A stretch of 64,000 bases of DNA from Melioribacter sp. (GCA_020723965.1 DYHW01000005.1:1-64000), one strand, 5' to 3'; positions 26,025 to 35,413 are shown, numbered from the stretch's first letter. Numbers and translations: made by a program. The notes: generated by a model not told the origin, from the sequence alone.

Positions 26025-27101
26025 ATGAAACTGCTAAAACTTATCAATAGCACATTTTTACTTATTGCCTTTTTTTCTTCTCAAAATTTCGCGCAAGAAA
26101 AAGAGAAAAGCGTAGAAGAAATAATCGAAAAGAGATTTGAATTGCTCAATCATCGACTGGATCAACTTGAAAAAGCTGTTGATGATATTCTCTGGTATAA
26201 CAAAGTTGGCGATGTTGCAAACATCGATAAAGTGTTAATAGTAGGACCGCCGCCTGCTAAAGTTCCGAACCCAACTGCAATGGGGGCATATAATCCGCTT
26301 AAGTTTTGGGCTTATGTTTTTATTCCGACTAAGATCGACCGCAGCAAAAAGTATCCTTTAATTGTTTTACCGCACGGCGGTGTGCACGCAGATTTCACAA
26401 CATATCACACTCATATTATCCGCGAGTTGATTGGACAGGGATATATTGTTGTTGCCCCCGAATACCGCGGCAGCACGGGTTATGGAAAAAGTTTTTACGA
26501 AAGAATTGATTACGGCGGTTTAGAGATAGACGATAACAATGCAAGCAGAGATTGGATGGTTGAGAATTACGATATAGTTGATAAAAATAGAGTAGGAGTA
26601 ATTGGCTGGAGCCACGGCGGATTGATCACTTTGATGGATATTTTTCAAAATCCGGACGATTATAAAGTTGCTTTCGCAGGAGTTCCTGTTAGCGATCTTG
26701 TTGCGCGAATGGGCTATTACGATGACTCTTACAGAAAAGAGTTTTCTGCCCCGTATCATATTGGCAAAACAGCAAAAGATAATGTCGCAGAATATCGCAA
26801 ACGTTCCCCCGTTAATCACGCTGAAAAACTTCAAACGCCTCTTCTAATTCACACAAACACTAATGATGATGACGTGAATGTATTGGAGGTAGAGCATTTA
26901 ATTCGCGCGCTTAAAGCGGCAAACAAAAAATTTGAATATGAAATTTTCAAAGATGCGCCTGGAGGTCACAGCTTCGACCGCATCGATACAAAACTTGCTA
27001 AAGAAACACGATTAAAGATTTACAAATTTCTAGCAAAATATTTGAATCCCCCATTTCCATTTAACACATTAAAAGATCTAGAAAAGAGTGGATACAAATA
27101 G
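26025..27101 (+). CDS. Secreted S9-like alpha/beta hydrolase (prolyl oligopeptidase family)
   Basis: A 358-residue exported hydrolase with a signal peptide (residues 1-24, ending NFAQ) and a short helical stretch. The alpha/beta-hydrolase domain starts with KYPLIVLPHGGVHADF near residue 112. The catalytic triad is visible: the nucleophile in GWSHGG near residue 199, Asp in NTNDDDVNVLE near residue 285, and His in GGHSF near residue 317. EYRGSTGYG is typical of the S9 family. The N-terminal beta-propeller of classical prolyl oligopeptidases is absent, so substrate access is open. Whether it is a peptidase or an esterase cannot be told. Confidence 0.9.
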   Translation: MKLLKLINSTFLLIAFFSSQNFAQEKEKSVEEIIEKRFELLNHRLDQLEKAVDDILWYNKVGDVANIDKVLIVGPPPAKVPNPTAMGAYNPLKFWAYVFIPTKIDRSKKYPLIVLPHGGVHADFTTYHTHIIRELIGQGYIVVAPEYRGSTGYGKSFYERIDYGGLEIDDNNASRDWMVENYDIVDKNRVGVIGWSHGGLITLMDIFQNPDDYKVAFAGVPVSDLVARMGYYDDSYRKEFSAPYHIGKTAKDNVAEYRKRSPVNHAEKLQTPLLIHTNTNDDDVNVLEVEHLIRALKAANKKFEYEIFKDAPGGHSFDRIDTKLAKETRLKIYKFLAKYLNPPFPFNTLKDLEKSGYK

Positions 27102-27160
27102 TTGTGATAAAATAGAAAGAAATCATCAACGCGGCAGCCGATGACAAGTATAAGAAATTA

Positions 27161-27211
27161 TCCGTCAGGCGAGTATTGTTTCTTCATCTAGACGTCTGAC
27201 GGAATTATTTT
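27161..27211 (+). terminator. Terminator after the S9-like hydrolase gene
   Basis: TCCGTCAG (27161-27168) pairs with CTGACGGA (27196-27203), and the stem can be extended inward with mismatches (GGCGAG with CTAGACG). ATTATTTT follows on the plus strand. It is 60 bases after the stop codon and faces the minus-strand polymerase gene. Confidence 0.5.
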
Positions 27212-27295
27212 ACCATCCCTCTGAACTAAACGCCCTGAAATTTTCTTTCATTACATTTAGCGGGCTTTCATGATCAGCAATTGAACTTACCAATA

Positions 27296-28528
27296 TCAAA
27301 AAACTTTTTCATCATCTTCAATTTCTAAGTTGGGAATTTGTGTAAAAGCGATTCTCATTGGCGCAGATTTTACTGCCGAGTGAGACGTTGCATAATACGC
27401 CGAAGCAAAGCCATATTTTTTATTAAGTCCGTCAACTGCTCTGTTGAGAGATTTTACCTTGTCATAATCTTCAAAAAAGATTGGGGTGCTCTCTTCTTCC
27501 CTCAACAATTTGAATAAAGTTGTTCCAACAGACAGAGGTTTTTCCTTTATAGCCGGATAACGCTCCCACATCTTTTCTAAAGCACGCATTAGAGCAATTG
27601 TGTTTTGTGTATGAGCAAAACTTATTTCTTCTCTCCATTTTATTCCGCCTAAAAATCTTACGCCAATAGAGACCGCGCCTGCGGCATAACCAAGATAACG
27701 CATTCTCATAGCTGCTTTTTGTAATAAGCGATTCAAAACGGCAAAAGCTTCCTCTTTATTTCTTTGTTTTGGCGGAAGAACATGCGAGTGCCCGACTGTT
27801 TGCCTGTGTGTTGGCGGTCTTTTAACATCTTCTCCGCGTAATTGCGCATACATTCGCTCTCCCTCTATTCCACCCCAAACCCCTTTAAGGCGTGCTTTTG
27901 GTAAGGAGCAGAGTGTTTCAACAGTGTAGATTCCGTGGCGTCTTAAACGCACTTCCATTCTTCTTCCTATTCCCGTTAAATCACTAAGCTTCAATTGATA
28001 AAGGCACTTGGGTAAATCTTTTTCCTCAATAACAACTAACCCGTCGGGCTTTTGCATATCAGTTGCGGTCTTTGCCAAAAATCTGTTTGGAGCAATTCCA
28101 ACAGAACATTTTAGATATTCACCAACTTTTTCTGCAATTGTTCTTTTAATTTGATGAGCTAACTTAACAGCATTCTCACGAATCTTTTGGCGTCCGATAA
28201 GCGAACAGACCATTTCATCAATCGACATAACTTGATCGACCGGAATACATGTTCCAACCGTTTCAACTAATTTATGATGATATTCGACATATGCGCGGTG
28301 CTGTGCTTTAACAATTTTTAAATCGGGACAAAGTTTTTTTGCTTCAGAAACTAGAGTGCCTGTTTTAATGCCGCATTTTTTTGCTTCATAACTTGCCGCT
28401 ATGCAGCACGTGCTATCTGCCAGCATCGGAACAACTACTGTTGGTTTGTTGCGCAGCAGTGGGTTCATCTGCTGTTCAACAGAAGCAAAGTATGCGTTGA
28501 AATCTAAAAATAAATAACGGAGCGGCAT
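27296..28528 (-). CDS. Y-family DNA polymerase (DinB/UmuC-like)
   Basis: A 410-residue lesion-bypass polymerase. The palm residues are FLDFNAYFASVEQQ (first metal Asp) and VMSIDEM (Asp-Glu pair, near residue 103). The fingers and thumb carry CSVGIAPNRFLAKTATDMQKP, and a helix-hairpin-helix region DLTGIGRRMEVRLRRHGI follows. Length fits DNA polymerase IV (about 350-410). The first motif is FLDFNAYF rather than the usual HVDMDAFF, and SIDEM replaces SIDEAYLD, so it belongs to a side branch; I do not assign a dinB symbol. It has no imuA or dnaE2 neighbour. Confidence 0.85.
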   Translation of the reverse strand: MPLRYLFLDFNAYFASVEQQMNPLLRNKPTVVVPMLADSTCCIAASYEAKKCGIKTGTLVSEAKKLCPDLKIVKAQHRAYVEYHHKLVETVGTCIPVDQVMSIDEMVCSLIGRQKIRENAVKLAHQIKRTIAEKVGEYLKCSVGIAPNRFLAKTATDMQKPDGLVVIEEKDLPKCLYQLKLSDLTGIGRRMEVRLRRHGIYTVETLCSLPKARLKGVWGGIEGERMYAQLRGEDVKRPPTHRQTVGHSHVLPPKQRNKEEAFAVLNRLLQKAAMRMRYLGYAAGAVSIGVRFLGGIKWREEISFAHTQNTIALMRALEKMWERYPAIKEKPLSVGTTLFKLLREEESTPIFFEDYDKVKSLNRAVDGLNKKYGFASAYYATSHSAVKSAPMRIAFTQIPNLEIEDDEKVF

Positions 28529-28988
28529 TTAAAGCAAAGACCTTTTAAAAATTTAGAACGACTTAAAGTTACACTAAATTATAAATTTTTAAAAACGACT
28601 GTAGATAGCATTTAAGTAGAAAAATTTTTAATTAAACATCGCCTAGATAGTGGTTAGCCGCATTACTCTTTTTGCTAAAGGTCTGGTAGTATATAAATTC
28701 ATCTAAAATCTATTCAGCCAAAGCATAAATAAAGTACAGTAAGAATAAATTGAACCTCCCGGTAACCCTCTTTTTTTCATATTTACAATTAAATACAATA
28801 AATTTTTTGTTGCTTTCACTTAAGAATAAATTTATCTTCTAATAGGATTTAACAGGCAAATATCTTGTTATAATGTTTGGAAGTTTCGTTAGTGCTCTCT
28901 TCTTGAATAGTAGATTCTTCTCTAAGTAAGTTTTTGTGGTTCAGAGTAGGATGTTCCCAAAAACAAAATTGATTTAAGGAGTGCTCAG
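28529..28988. other. Divergent intergenic region between the polymerase gene and the DUF2339 gene
   Basis: A 460-base A/T-rich gap. AGACCTTT near 28535 and AAAGGTCT near 28677 are inverse complements about 135 bases apart. TATAAT at 28869-28874 could be a -10 box for the DUF2339 gene, but no clear -35 is present. AAGGAG at 28976-28981 is the ribosome site of the following gene. No coding frame is convincing. Confidence 0.4.
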
Positions 28989-30629
28989 ATGGACTCTTCA
29001 GTAAACGGTCAAAAAATTGCTCAAGTAACTTTGTATCTAAAAACTTTAGAATTACGAATATCGCGTATAGAAGAGATCCTAAAAATCGACTCAAAATCTA
29101 GCGAAGACAATTTTAAATTCCCGCCTCTTATCCCAAATAATATTTCCGCGCGAGCTGATTCATTAGAAAATGAAATAGGACAATTTTGGTTTGCAAAAGT
29201 TGGAATTGTGATTCTTGCAATTGGCGTTGTTTTATTGATGACTTTCCCTTATCAAAATCTACCACCGGTATTTCCAAGCTTGGTTGGTTTTGCGCTTGTT
29301 ATGATTTTAATAGCTCTTTCACATTACTGGAGAAATTCGCTTCTATTTTTATCTAAATATATTTTCGGAGGAGGTTTAGTATTACTCTACTTTACTGTAC
29401 TCCGTCTACATTTTTTTAGCAATGACCCAGCTATTGAAAATTATCTTCTTTTTGTTTTGTTACTGCTTATTGTTTCGGCATTGCATCTTTATCTTTCTTA
29501 TAAAAGAAAGTCGTCTTACTTAAGTGCGATCGGAATAACTTTCGTAGCCATTACTGCGCTAATAAGTAATAATTCCTCTTCAATCATAACGCTCCTAATA
29601 CTACTCTCTTTTATTATTGATTATCTAAGAGCAAAATTTAATTGGAGCGGATTTTTCCTTTATGGAATTATTGTGGTCTATTTTGCTCATTTCTTATGGT
29701 TTATAAATAATCCTTTTCTTGGAAATAAAGCGGAGTTACAAAACCTTTCTTACTTCACTGTATTAGCGCTTTTAATTTACGCTTCAATATTTTCTTTGGG
29801 TAATCTTTTCAGAGAGAATAAAAATTTGGAAGACTGGGCAGTAAAAGCCAGCTCGTTTATAAATTGTTTTATGTGTTACAGTTTGTTTTTGATAATCACT
29901 GTTGCTAAATATAAGGAGGTTCTTGCTTTATCGCATTTGATCGCTTCGGTTATCTTTCTTGTTTTATCAGTTTTATTTTGGCAGAAAGAAAAAAGTAAGT
30001 ATTCAACATTCTTCTATTCCATTCTGGGTTATGCCGCATTAAGCGTTGCAATAATAGCTCAATTTCCTAAACCTGATTTTTTTGTTTGGCTGTGTTGGCA
30101 AAGTCTGATCGTCGTTTCAACGGCTATCTGGTTTCGTTCAAAAATTATTATTCTTGCCAACTTTATAATGTATCTGATCATATTCTTTTCTTATTTGATA
30201 TTTGCCGGCAAAATTGGTGTGGTTGCTCTTAGTTTTGGTATTGTTGCCCTGATAAGCGCAAGAATTTTAAATTGGCAGAAAAACAGACTAGAACTGAAAA
30301 CAGAAGCAATGAGATTATCTTACCTAGCTGCGGCTTTTTTCATCTTTCCGTACGCGCTTTATCATATAGTTCCAAAGGATTATATAAGTCTATCATGGAC
30401 TATCGTTGCGGTCGCATATTATATCATTAGCATTATTCTTAAAAATAAAAAATACCGCTGGATGTCTTTGTTAACTCTTCTAATTACGGTTGTTTATGTA
30501 CTTATTGTCGGTACAACCAGTTTGGACCCAAGTTATAGAATTATCTCTTTCATCTTTTTAGGATTGGTTCTCTTAATCATCTCTATCTTTTACAGCAAAG
30601 TAAAATCAAGAAACATTTTCAATAAATGA
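28989..30629 (+). CDS. DUF2339 family polytopic membrane protein
   Basis: This 546-residue protein starts with a helical soluble segment (about 1-65, ending in LENEIGQFWFAKVGIVILAIG), followed by about 15 hydrophobic segments to the C-terminus. The FWFAKVGIVILAIGVVLLM start of the membrane part and the PSLVGFALVMILIALSHYWR and YIFGGGLVLLYFTVLRLHFF segments match the DUF2339 family, whose function is not established. AAGGAG 7 bases before the ATG supports the start. It stands 29 bp upstream of a respiratory gene cluster on the same strand and could be co-transcribed with it. Confidence 0.8.
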   Translation: MDSSVNGQKIAQVTLYLKTLELRISRIEEILKIDSKSSEDNFKFPPLIPNNISARADSLENEIGQFWFAKVGIVILAIGVVLLMTFPYQNLPPVFPSLVGFALVMILIALSHYWRNSLLFLSKYIFGGGLVLLYFTVLRLHFFSNDPAIENYLLFVLLLLIVSALHLYLSYKRKSSYLSAIGITFVAITALISNNSSSIITLLILLSFIIDYLRAKFNWSGFFLYGIIVVYFAHFLWFINNPFLGNKAELQNLSYFTVLALLIYASIFSLGNLFRENKNLEDWAVKASSFINCFMCYSLFLIITVAKYKEVLALSHLIASVIFLVLSVLFWQKEKSKYSTFFYSILGYAALSVAIIAQFPKPDFFVWLCWQSLIVVSTAIWFRSKIIILANFIMYLIIFFSYLIFAGKIGVVALSFGIVALISARILNWQKNRLELKTEAMRLSYLAAAFFIFPYALYHIVPKDYISLSWTIVAVAYYIISIILKNKKYRWMSLLTLLITVVYVLIVGTTSLDPSYRIISFIFLGLVLLIISIFYSKVKSRNIFNK

Positions 30630-30658
30630 TAATTATTAGAAATCAGCTCGAGTAATTC

Positions 30659-30874
30659 ATGAAAAATTTTTTAGCGGGCATACCCGAACAAGTAAAACGC
30701 TTATCTGCTCTTCTTGTGATAATTGTTATCGTCTTTGTTATAGTCACTTCACTTTTAATACCAAAAGATTTTGGAAAGATAGGGCATTACCGGGCATCTG
30801 CAGTTCAATACAATGCAAATAAAGAAATGCACTGTTTAAAATACTGCCCCTGTGGAGAAGCATGTAATTCTTAA
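30659..30874 (+). CDS. Small membrane protein at the head of the bc-complex cluster
   Basis: A 71-residue protein with one membrane segment (about residues 14-34), then IPKDFGKIGHYRASAV and a Cys-rich end (CLKYCPCGEACNS). The IPKDFGKIGHYRA segment resembles the start of membrane-anchored multihaem cytochromes. No CXXCH motif follows, so this may be a shortened cytochrome remnant or an independent small subunit with a metal or disulphide site. It lies between DUF2339 and the Rieske gene (about 50 bp before the latter) on the same strand. Confidence 0.6.
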   Translation: MKNFLAGIPEQVKRLSALLVIIVIVFVIVTSLLIPKDFGKIGHYRASAVQYNANKEMHCLKYCPCGEACNS

Positions 30875-30922
30875 ATGCAATAGAAATTAAATAAAAATTT
30901 TAATAACCAAATTGTGTTGAAT

Positions 30923-31354
30923 ATGAAGATTGACAGAAGAAAATTTCTAAATTCGCTTTTAGGAATCGGAGGGATCGGAGGAATAATATCGGTCTTTTAT
31001 CCAATAATTTCATACTTAATTCCTCCTAAAACTACCGAACCAAAAGTCAGTTCCATTAAAGCCGGCTTAAGCGCCGAATTTCCAACCAACAGTTCAAAAA
31101 TAATTAAGTTCGGGAGGCAGCCGGTTATTCTGATAAAGACCGAAGATAACGAGTATAAAGCTTTAGCTGCTACCTGTACACATCTGGATTGTATTGTTCA
31201 ATATAAGAACGACACAAAACAGATCTGGTGCGCCTGCCATAACGGAATTTTTGATCTCAACGGCAGAAATATTTCTGGTCCGCCGCCAAGACCTTTAGAA
31301 GAGTATGAAGTAAAAATTGTTAAAGACGAAATCGTTATTACAAAAGCGGGTTAA
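30923..31354 (+). CDS. Rieske iron-sulphur protein of a cytochrome bc-type complex
   Basis: This 143-residue protein carries a [2Fe-2S] cluster that accepts an electron from quinol. The N-terminus IDRRKFLNSLLGIGGIGG resembles a Tat-type uncleaved anchor. The cluster ligands are in CTHLDC and CACHNGIFD, and the loop ends with GPPPRPLEEYEV. The ATG at 30923 is preferred; an in-frame GTG three codons upstream is possible. It precedes the cytochrome b gene by only 5 bp, so the two are surely co-transcribed and act together on the outer face of the inner membrane. Confidence 0.93.
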   Translation: MKIDRRKFLNSLLGIGGIGGIISVFYPIISYLIPPKTTEPKVSSIKAGLSAEFPTNSSKIIKFGRQPVILIKTEDNEYKALAATCTHLDCIVQYKNDTKQIWCACHNGIFDLNGRNISGPPPRPLEEYEVKIVKDEIVITKAG

Positions 31355-31359
31355 TAAAA

Positions 31360-32442
31360 ATGATAAAAAATATTGGTTCTAAAATTGCTTCCTGGATTGA
31401 TGAACGGTATAATCTTGAGCCGCTCCGCAATTTGATCAAACACAAAAAAGTACCGGCTCATAGATACTCTATTTGGTATTACATGGGAGGCGTAACTCTT
31501 TTCCTCTTTTTTGTTCAACTCTTAACTGGAATTCTTCTTCTTCTATATTATAGACCGGGCGAAGACAGCGCTTATGAAAGTGTTCGCTTTATTGTAACCG
31601 AAGTAAAATTTGGATGGCTGATCAGGAACGTTCATAGCTGGTCTGCAAATCTTTTAGTTTTATTTGCTTTCATTCACATGTTCAGCGTTTTCTTTTCAAA
31701 AGCATACAAAAAACCGAGGGAATTAACTTGGGTTACAGGTTTTATTCTTCTTGTATTAACTCTTGCATTTGGATTTAGCGGTTACTTGTTGCCCTGGAAT
31801 GAGCTTGCTTTTTTTGCTACTAAGGTTGGAACAGACATCGTAGGCGTAGTTCCCATAATCGGAGAACCTTTAAAAATGATTTTACGAGGCGGTGAAGATG
31901 TAACGGGCGCAACTCTTTCAAGATTTTTCGGAATTCATGTTGCTATTCTTCCTGCAATATTTACAGTATTTCTTGTCGCTCATTTATTTTTCATTCAACA
32001 GCAGGGAATGCATGAACCTGAAAAGTTCAAAAATTTACCAGAGAACAAGAAAAAATATATCCCATTTTTCCCCGATTTTGCTCTTAAAGATCTTCTCTTT
32101 TGGGTTGTTGTTTTTAACATACTGATTTTTCTAGCGCTTTATTTTCCATGGGAATTGGGAAACAAAGCCGATGCATTTGCACCAGCGCCTGAAGGTATAA
32201 AACCAGAATGGTACTTTATGTTCATGTTCCATACACTAAAACTACTTCCTGCTCACATTCTTTTTATTGAAGGGGAATTGTTCGGCATTCTGATCTTCGG
32301 TGTGGCAGCTGTAATATGGATGTTAATTCCGTTCATTAAAATAAAACAGAAACACGGCTGGAAAATTCAACCATTAACTTTAATCGGAATTCTTGTTGTG
32401 TTTTTTATTGCCGTTATGACAATTATTGGTTATTTAGTATAG
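31360..32442 (+). CDS. Cytochrome b of a bc-type quinol-oxidising complex
   Basis: A 360-residue membrane protein combining the N- and C-terminal parts of cytochrome b. Haem ligand His residues are visible in NVHSW, AFIHMFS, FGIHVAIL and LVAHLFF. The quinol-site motif is PEGIKPEWYFMF near residue 278. About eight membrane segments are present. Length and single-chain arrangement place it between the split b6/subunit IV type and full-length mitochondrial type. It lies between the Rieske gene (5 bp) and a 9-haem cytochrome c gene (11 bp). The complex therefore probably uses multihaem cytochromes in place of cytochrome c1. Confidence 0.93.
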   Translation: MIKNIGSKIASWIDERYNLEPLRNLIKHKKVPAHRYSIWYYMGGVTLFLFFVQLLTGILLLLYYRPGEDSAYESVRFIVTEVKFGWLIRNVHSWSANLLVLFAFIHMFSVFFSKAYKKPRELTWVTGFILLVLTLAFGFSGYLLPWNELAFFATKVGTDIVGVVPIIGEPLKMILRGGEDVTGATLSRFFGIHVAILPAIFTVFLVAHLFFIQQQGMHEPEKFKNLPENKKKYIPFFPDFALKDLLFWVVVFNILIFLALYFPWELGNKADAFAPAPEGIKPEWYFMFMFHTLKLLPAHILFIEGELFGILIFGVAAVIWMLIPFIKIKQKHGWKIQPLTLIGILVVFFIAVMTIIGYLV

Positions 32443-32453
32443 GAAAAATCAAT

Positions 32454-33734
32454 ATGAAAAAAAGATTTTTTTATTTGGCGATTTATGCGCTGCCGCTATT
32501 ATTTCTTTTGGGATTTACTCAAAAAGAAAAAAAGGATATAAAAAAAGAAGCCCTTCCCAAAGAAGATCAATGTTATACTTGTCATAAAGAAGTTGAAATT
32601 CTTCCCAAAGATTTTTCTCAGAATGATGCGCATCGTTATGCAAATCTTTCTTGCTCATCTTGCCACGGTGGAGACCCAACAAGCGCCGATGAAACTATTG
32701 CAAAGAGCAGTTCAAAAGGATTTGTTGGCGTTCCTAAACGGCAGGATATTCCAAAACTTTGCGGCAAATGCCATTCAAACATTGATATCATGCGTGTTTA
32801 TCAACCAAGGATCGCCACTGATCAAGTTGCTCAATATTATACAAGCGTACACGGTAAAAAACTTTTAAGCGGAGATCAGAATGTGGCGGAATGTTCAAGC
32901 TGCCATTCTTCACACAATATACTTCCGGCAAAAGATCCACGCTCAACTGTTTACGCACTAAATATTCCAAATACTTGTAATAAATGCCACGGCAACAAAG
33001 AGTTGATGAAAAAGTATAACATACCAAGTAATCAGTTAGAAGAATACTCAAAGAGTGTTCACGGCGAAGCTTTACTTAAAAATAAAGATTTAGGCGCCCC
33101 GTCATGTAACGATTGTCACGGTAATCATGGTGCAATGCCCCCTGGAATAGCTTCTATTTCACACGTTTGCGGAACTTGCCATACAAGCAATATGGAATAC
33201 TTCACTACCACAAAGATGGCTAAGTCATTTGAAGAGATGAATTTTCATGCATGCGAGCAGTGCCACGGATATCATGCTGTACAAAAACCAAGCACCGCAA
33301 TGATTGGCGTTAATAAAGAATCACAATGTATTGAATGCCATACACCTGGCGACGAAGGTTATGCCGTCTCTAAAAAAATTAAAGAATCCTTAGTTAAGCT
33401 GAATAATTATTACGAGTCGGCTAATGCCAATTTTTTAGAAGTACGACAAAAAGGAATGAATGATGTTGAAATCGGGTTTCTTCTTCAAGATGTTAAGCAG
33501 ACTATTATTCAATCTAGAACTCTCATTCATACATTTGATTCAACTAAAGTATCGGCTAAAACAGAAGAGGGAATTAATATTGCAGTGAAAGCATCTCTCT
33601 TAGCTAAAAAAGAAATTGATGAATATTACACAAGACGAAACGGTTTTGCTGCTGCAACAGTTGTATTTCTGATTATAGTAATAACTCTTTATCTTAAGAT
33701 AAAAGAGAAAGAAAAGAAAACTAACCAGAAATAG
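32454..33734 (+). CDS. Nine-haem cytochrome c, membrane-anchored
   Basis: The 426-residue protein has an N-terminal signal or anchor (residues 3-20) and a C-terminal membrane segment (AATVVFLIIVITLYL) with a charged tail. Nine CXXCH sites can be counted in order: CYTCH, CSSCH, CGKCH, CSSCH, CNKCH, CNDCH, CGTCH, CEQCH and CIECH. Repeated YYTSVHGK.L and YSKSVHGEAL segments, each followed by a haem site, show internal duplication. The haem part should lie in the periplasm. Placed 11 bp after cytochrome b, it is the likely electron acceptor from the Rieske protein. Confidence 0.92.
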   Translation: MKKRFFYLAIYALPLLFLLGFTQKEKKDIKKEALPKEDQCYTCHKEVEILPKDFSQNDAHRYANLSCSSCHGGDPTSADETIAKSSSKGFVGVPKRQDIPKLCGKCHSNIDIMRVYQPRIATDQVAQYYTSVHGKKLLSGDQNVAECSSCHSSHNILPAKDPRSTVYALNIPNTCNKCHGNKELMKKYNIPSNQLEEYSKSVHGEALLKNKDLGAPSCNDCHGNHGAMPPGIASISHVCGTCHTSNMEYFTTTKMAKSFEEMNFHACEQCHGYHAVQKPSTAMIGVNKESQCIECHTPGDEGYAVSKKIKESLVKLNNYYESANANFLEVRQKGMNDVEIGFLLQDVKQTIIQSRTLIHTFDSTKVSAKTEEGINIAVKASLLAKKEIDEYYTRRNGFAAATVVFLIIVITLYLKIKEKEKKTNQK

Positions 33735-33901
33735 ATAGATAATATCTGAAGCAACTAATTGCCAAATAATTAAGAAAGCCAAGCTATTAAATTGTTGGAT
33801 TTTTCTTTTCTGCTGATTAATTTGTTCCAACAAAATCAGACGCTCTACACAGAATATTACGAAATTGAACTTGAAAAATCTTTAATCAAAAAAGAGAAGA
33901 A

Positions 33902-35413
33902 ATGAAAATAAAATTACCTTATTCATCGCAAAATTGGATATCTCTCATCGGCGCTACAATTGCTTTAATCAGTTTTTTCATGATCGTCTTTCTATTCACA
34001 ATTACAGCATTTTCAAGTGAAGGAAGATCATATTTAGGACTTATAACTTATATTGTTTTGCCGGTCTTTTTAATTATTGGATTGCTCTTAATTCCAATTG
34101 GCATGGTATTAAAAATAAGAAAGGATAAAAAGAGTAATATTGTTGCAGCAAAAGAATGGCCGCTGGTTAACTTAAACGATATTCGCCATAGAACCGGCTT
34201 TTTTATCTTTGCAATTGGCACAACAATTTTTCTTTTTCTTTCTGCTGTTGGAAGCTATGAAGCATTTCATTTCACAGAGTCTGTAGAATTCTGCGGCAAA
34301 CTATGTCATGAAGTAATGGCTCCGGAATTCACTGCTTATCAAAATTCGCCCCACGCAAGAGTATCATGCGTTGAATGTCATGTGGGCTCAGGCGCCGATT
34401 GGTATGTCAGATCAAAACTTTCGGGATTGTATCAAGTTTATGCTGTAACTCTCGGAACATTTCCTCGTCCAATTGAAACGCCTATCACCAATTTACGCCC
34501 AGCGCGCGAGACCTGCGAAAAATGTCATTGGCCTCAAAAATTTTATTCAAGAAAACTTCGCACTGAAAAGCATTACCTCGCCGATGAAAATAATTCTGAA
34601 TGGGATGTAGTTCTTACAATGAAAATTGGAGCTCCTATTAGTGCACTCGGCTTGCAGGAAGGAATTCACTGGCATATAAATCCTAATATTAAAATAGAAT
34701 ACAAAGCTTCGGACAATAAGCGCGAAAACATACCGTGGGTGAAATATACAAACTTAAAAACCGGCGAAGTATTTATTTATGAAGATGAGAATGAAAAATT
34801 AGATACGAAAGCTTTAGATACTTTGGAAACAAGAGAAATGGATTGTATGGATTGCCATAACCGCCCGTCACACAGTTATAAACCACCGGCTTTTTTTATA
34901 AATAATGCGCTTACAGCAGGAACAATACCGAAAGAACTTCCTCGCATTAAAGCCGTTTCGATGGATATTTTGGGCAAAGAATTTTCTTCGACCGATACTG
35001 CAATGATTGTGATTCGGGATGAAGTCAATAAATTCTACAAAGAAAATTATCCTGCTGTTTATGCCGATAAACAAAATCTAATCTCTCAAGCCGTAAAAGG
35101 AATTCAAAACGAGTTTAGAAAAAATATTTTCCCTGAGATGAAAGTGCGCTGGAATGTTTACCCGAACAATATTGGGCATTTGGAATTTAAAGGTTGTTTT
35201 CGCTGCCACAACGATAACCACGCTACATCAAAAGGAAGAGTGATAAAAAAAGATTGCAATCTGTGCCACTATATAAATTCTCAAGGTCCCCCGAATGAAT
35301 TAGAAGTTTCAGCAGTAAATTCCTTTCTTGCATTTAAGCACCCCGGCAATGAAGTTGGAGATGCGTGGAAAGAAATGCTCTGTGTTGACTGCCATACGGG
35401 ATTGAATCCGTAG
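33902..35413 (+). CDS. NapC/NirT-like multihaem cytochrome c (7 haem sites)
   Basis: A 503-residue membrane protein with two N-terminal membrane segments, a third near residue 105 and then a haem domain. The first site is FCGKLCHEVM (C131-H136), a CX3CH form, followed by SPHARVSCVECHVGSGADWYV in the NapC/NirT pattern. CEKCH, CMDCH, CFRCH, CNLCH and CVDCH follow, giving seven sites. NapC/NrfH-type proteins pass electrons between the quinol pool and periplasmic partners. It is the last gene of the bc cluster, 167 bp after the 9-haem gene, and may share its transcript. Confidence 0.9.
   Translation: MKIKLPYSSQNWISLIGATIALISFFMIVFLFTITAFSSEGRSYLGLITYIVLPVFLIIGLLLIPIGMVLKIRKDKKSNIVAAKEWPLVNLNDIRHRTGFFIFAIGTTIFLFLSAVGSYEAFHFTESVEFCGKLCHEVMAPEFTAYQNSPHARVSCVECHVGSGADWYVRSKLSGLYQVYAVTLGTFPRPIETPITNLRPARETCEKCHWPQKFYSRKLRTEKHYLADENNSEWDVVLTMKIGAPISALGLQEGIHWHINPNIKIEYKASDNKRENIPWVKYTNLKTGEVFIYEDENEKLDTKALDTLETREMDCMDCHNRPSHSYKPPAFFINNALTAGTIPKELPRIKAVSMDILGKEFSSTDTAMIVIRDEVNKFYKENYPAVYADKQNLISQAVKGIQNEFRKNIFPEMKVRWNVYPNNIGHLEFKGCFRCHNDNHATSKGRVIKKDCNLCHYINSQGPPNELEVSAVNSFLAFKHPGNEVGDAWKEMLCVDCHTGLNP

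Noticed and set aside
28529..28988. AGACCTTT/AAAGGTCT inverted repeat
   Set aside because: The copies are eight bases long and about 135 bases apart, which is easily due to chance.
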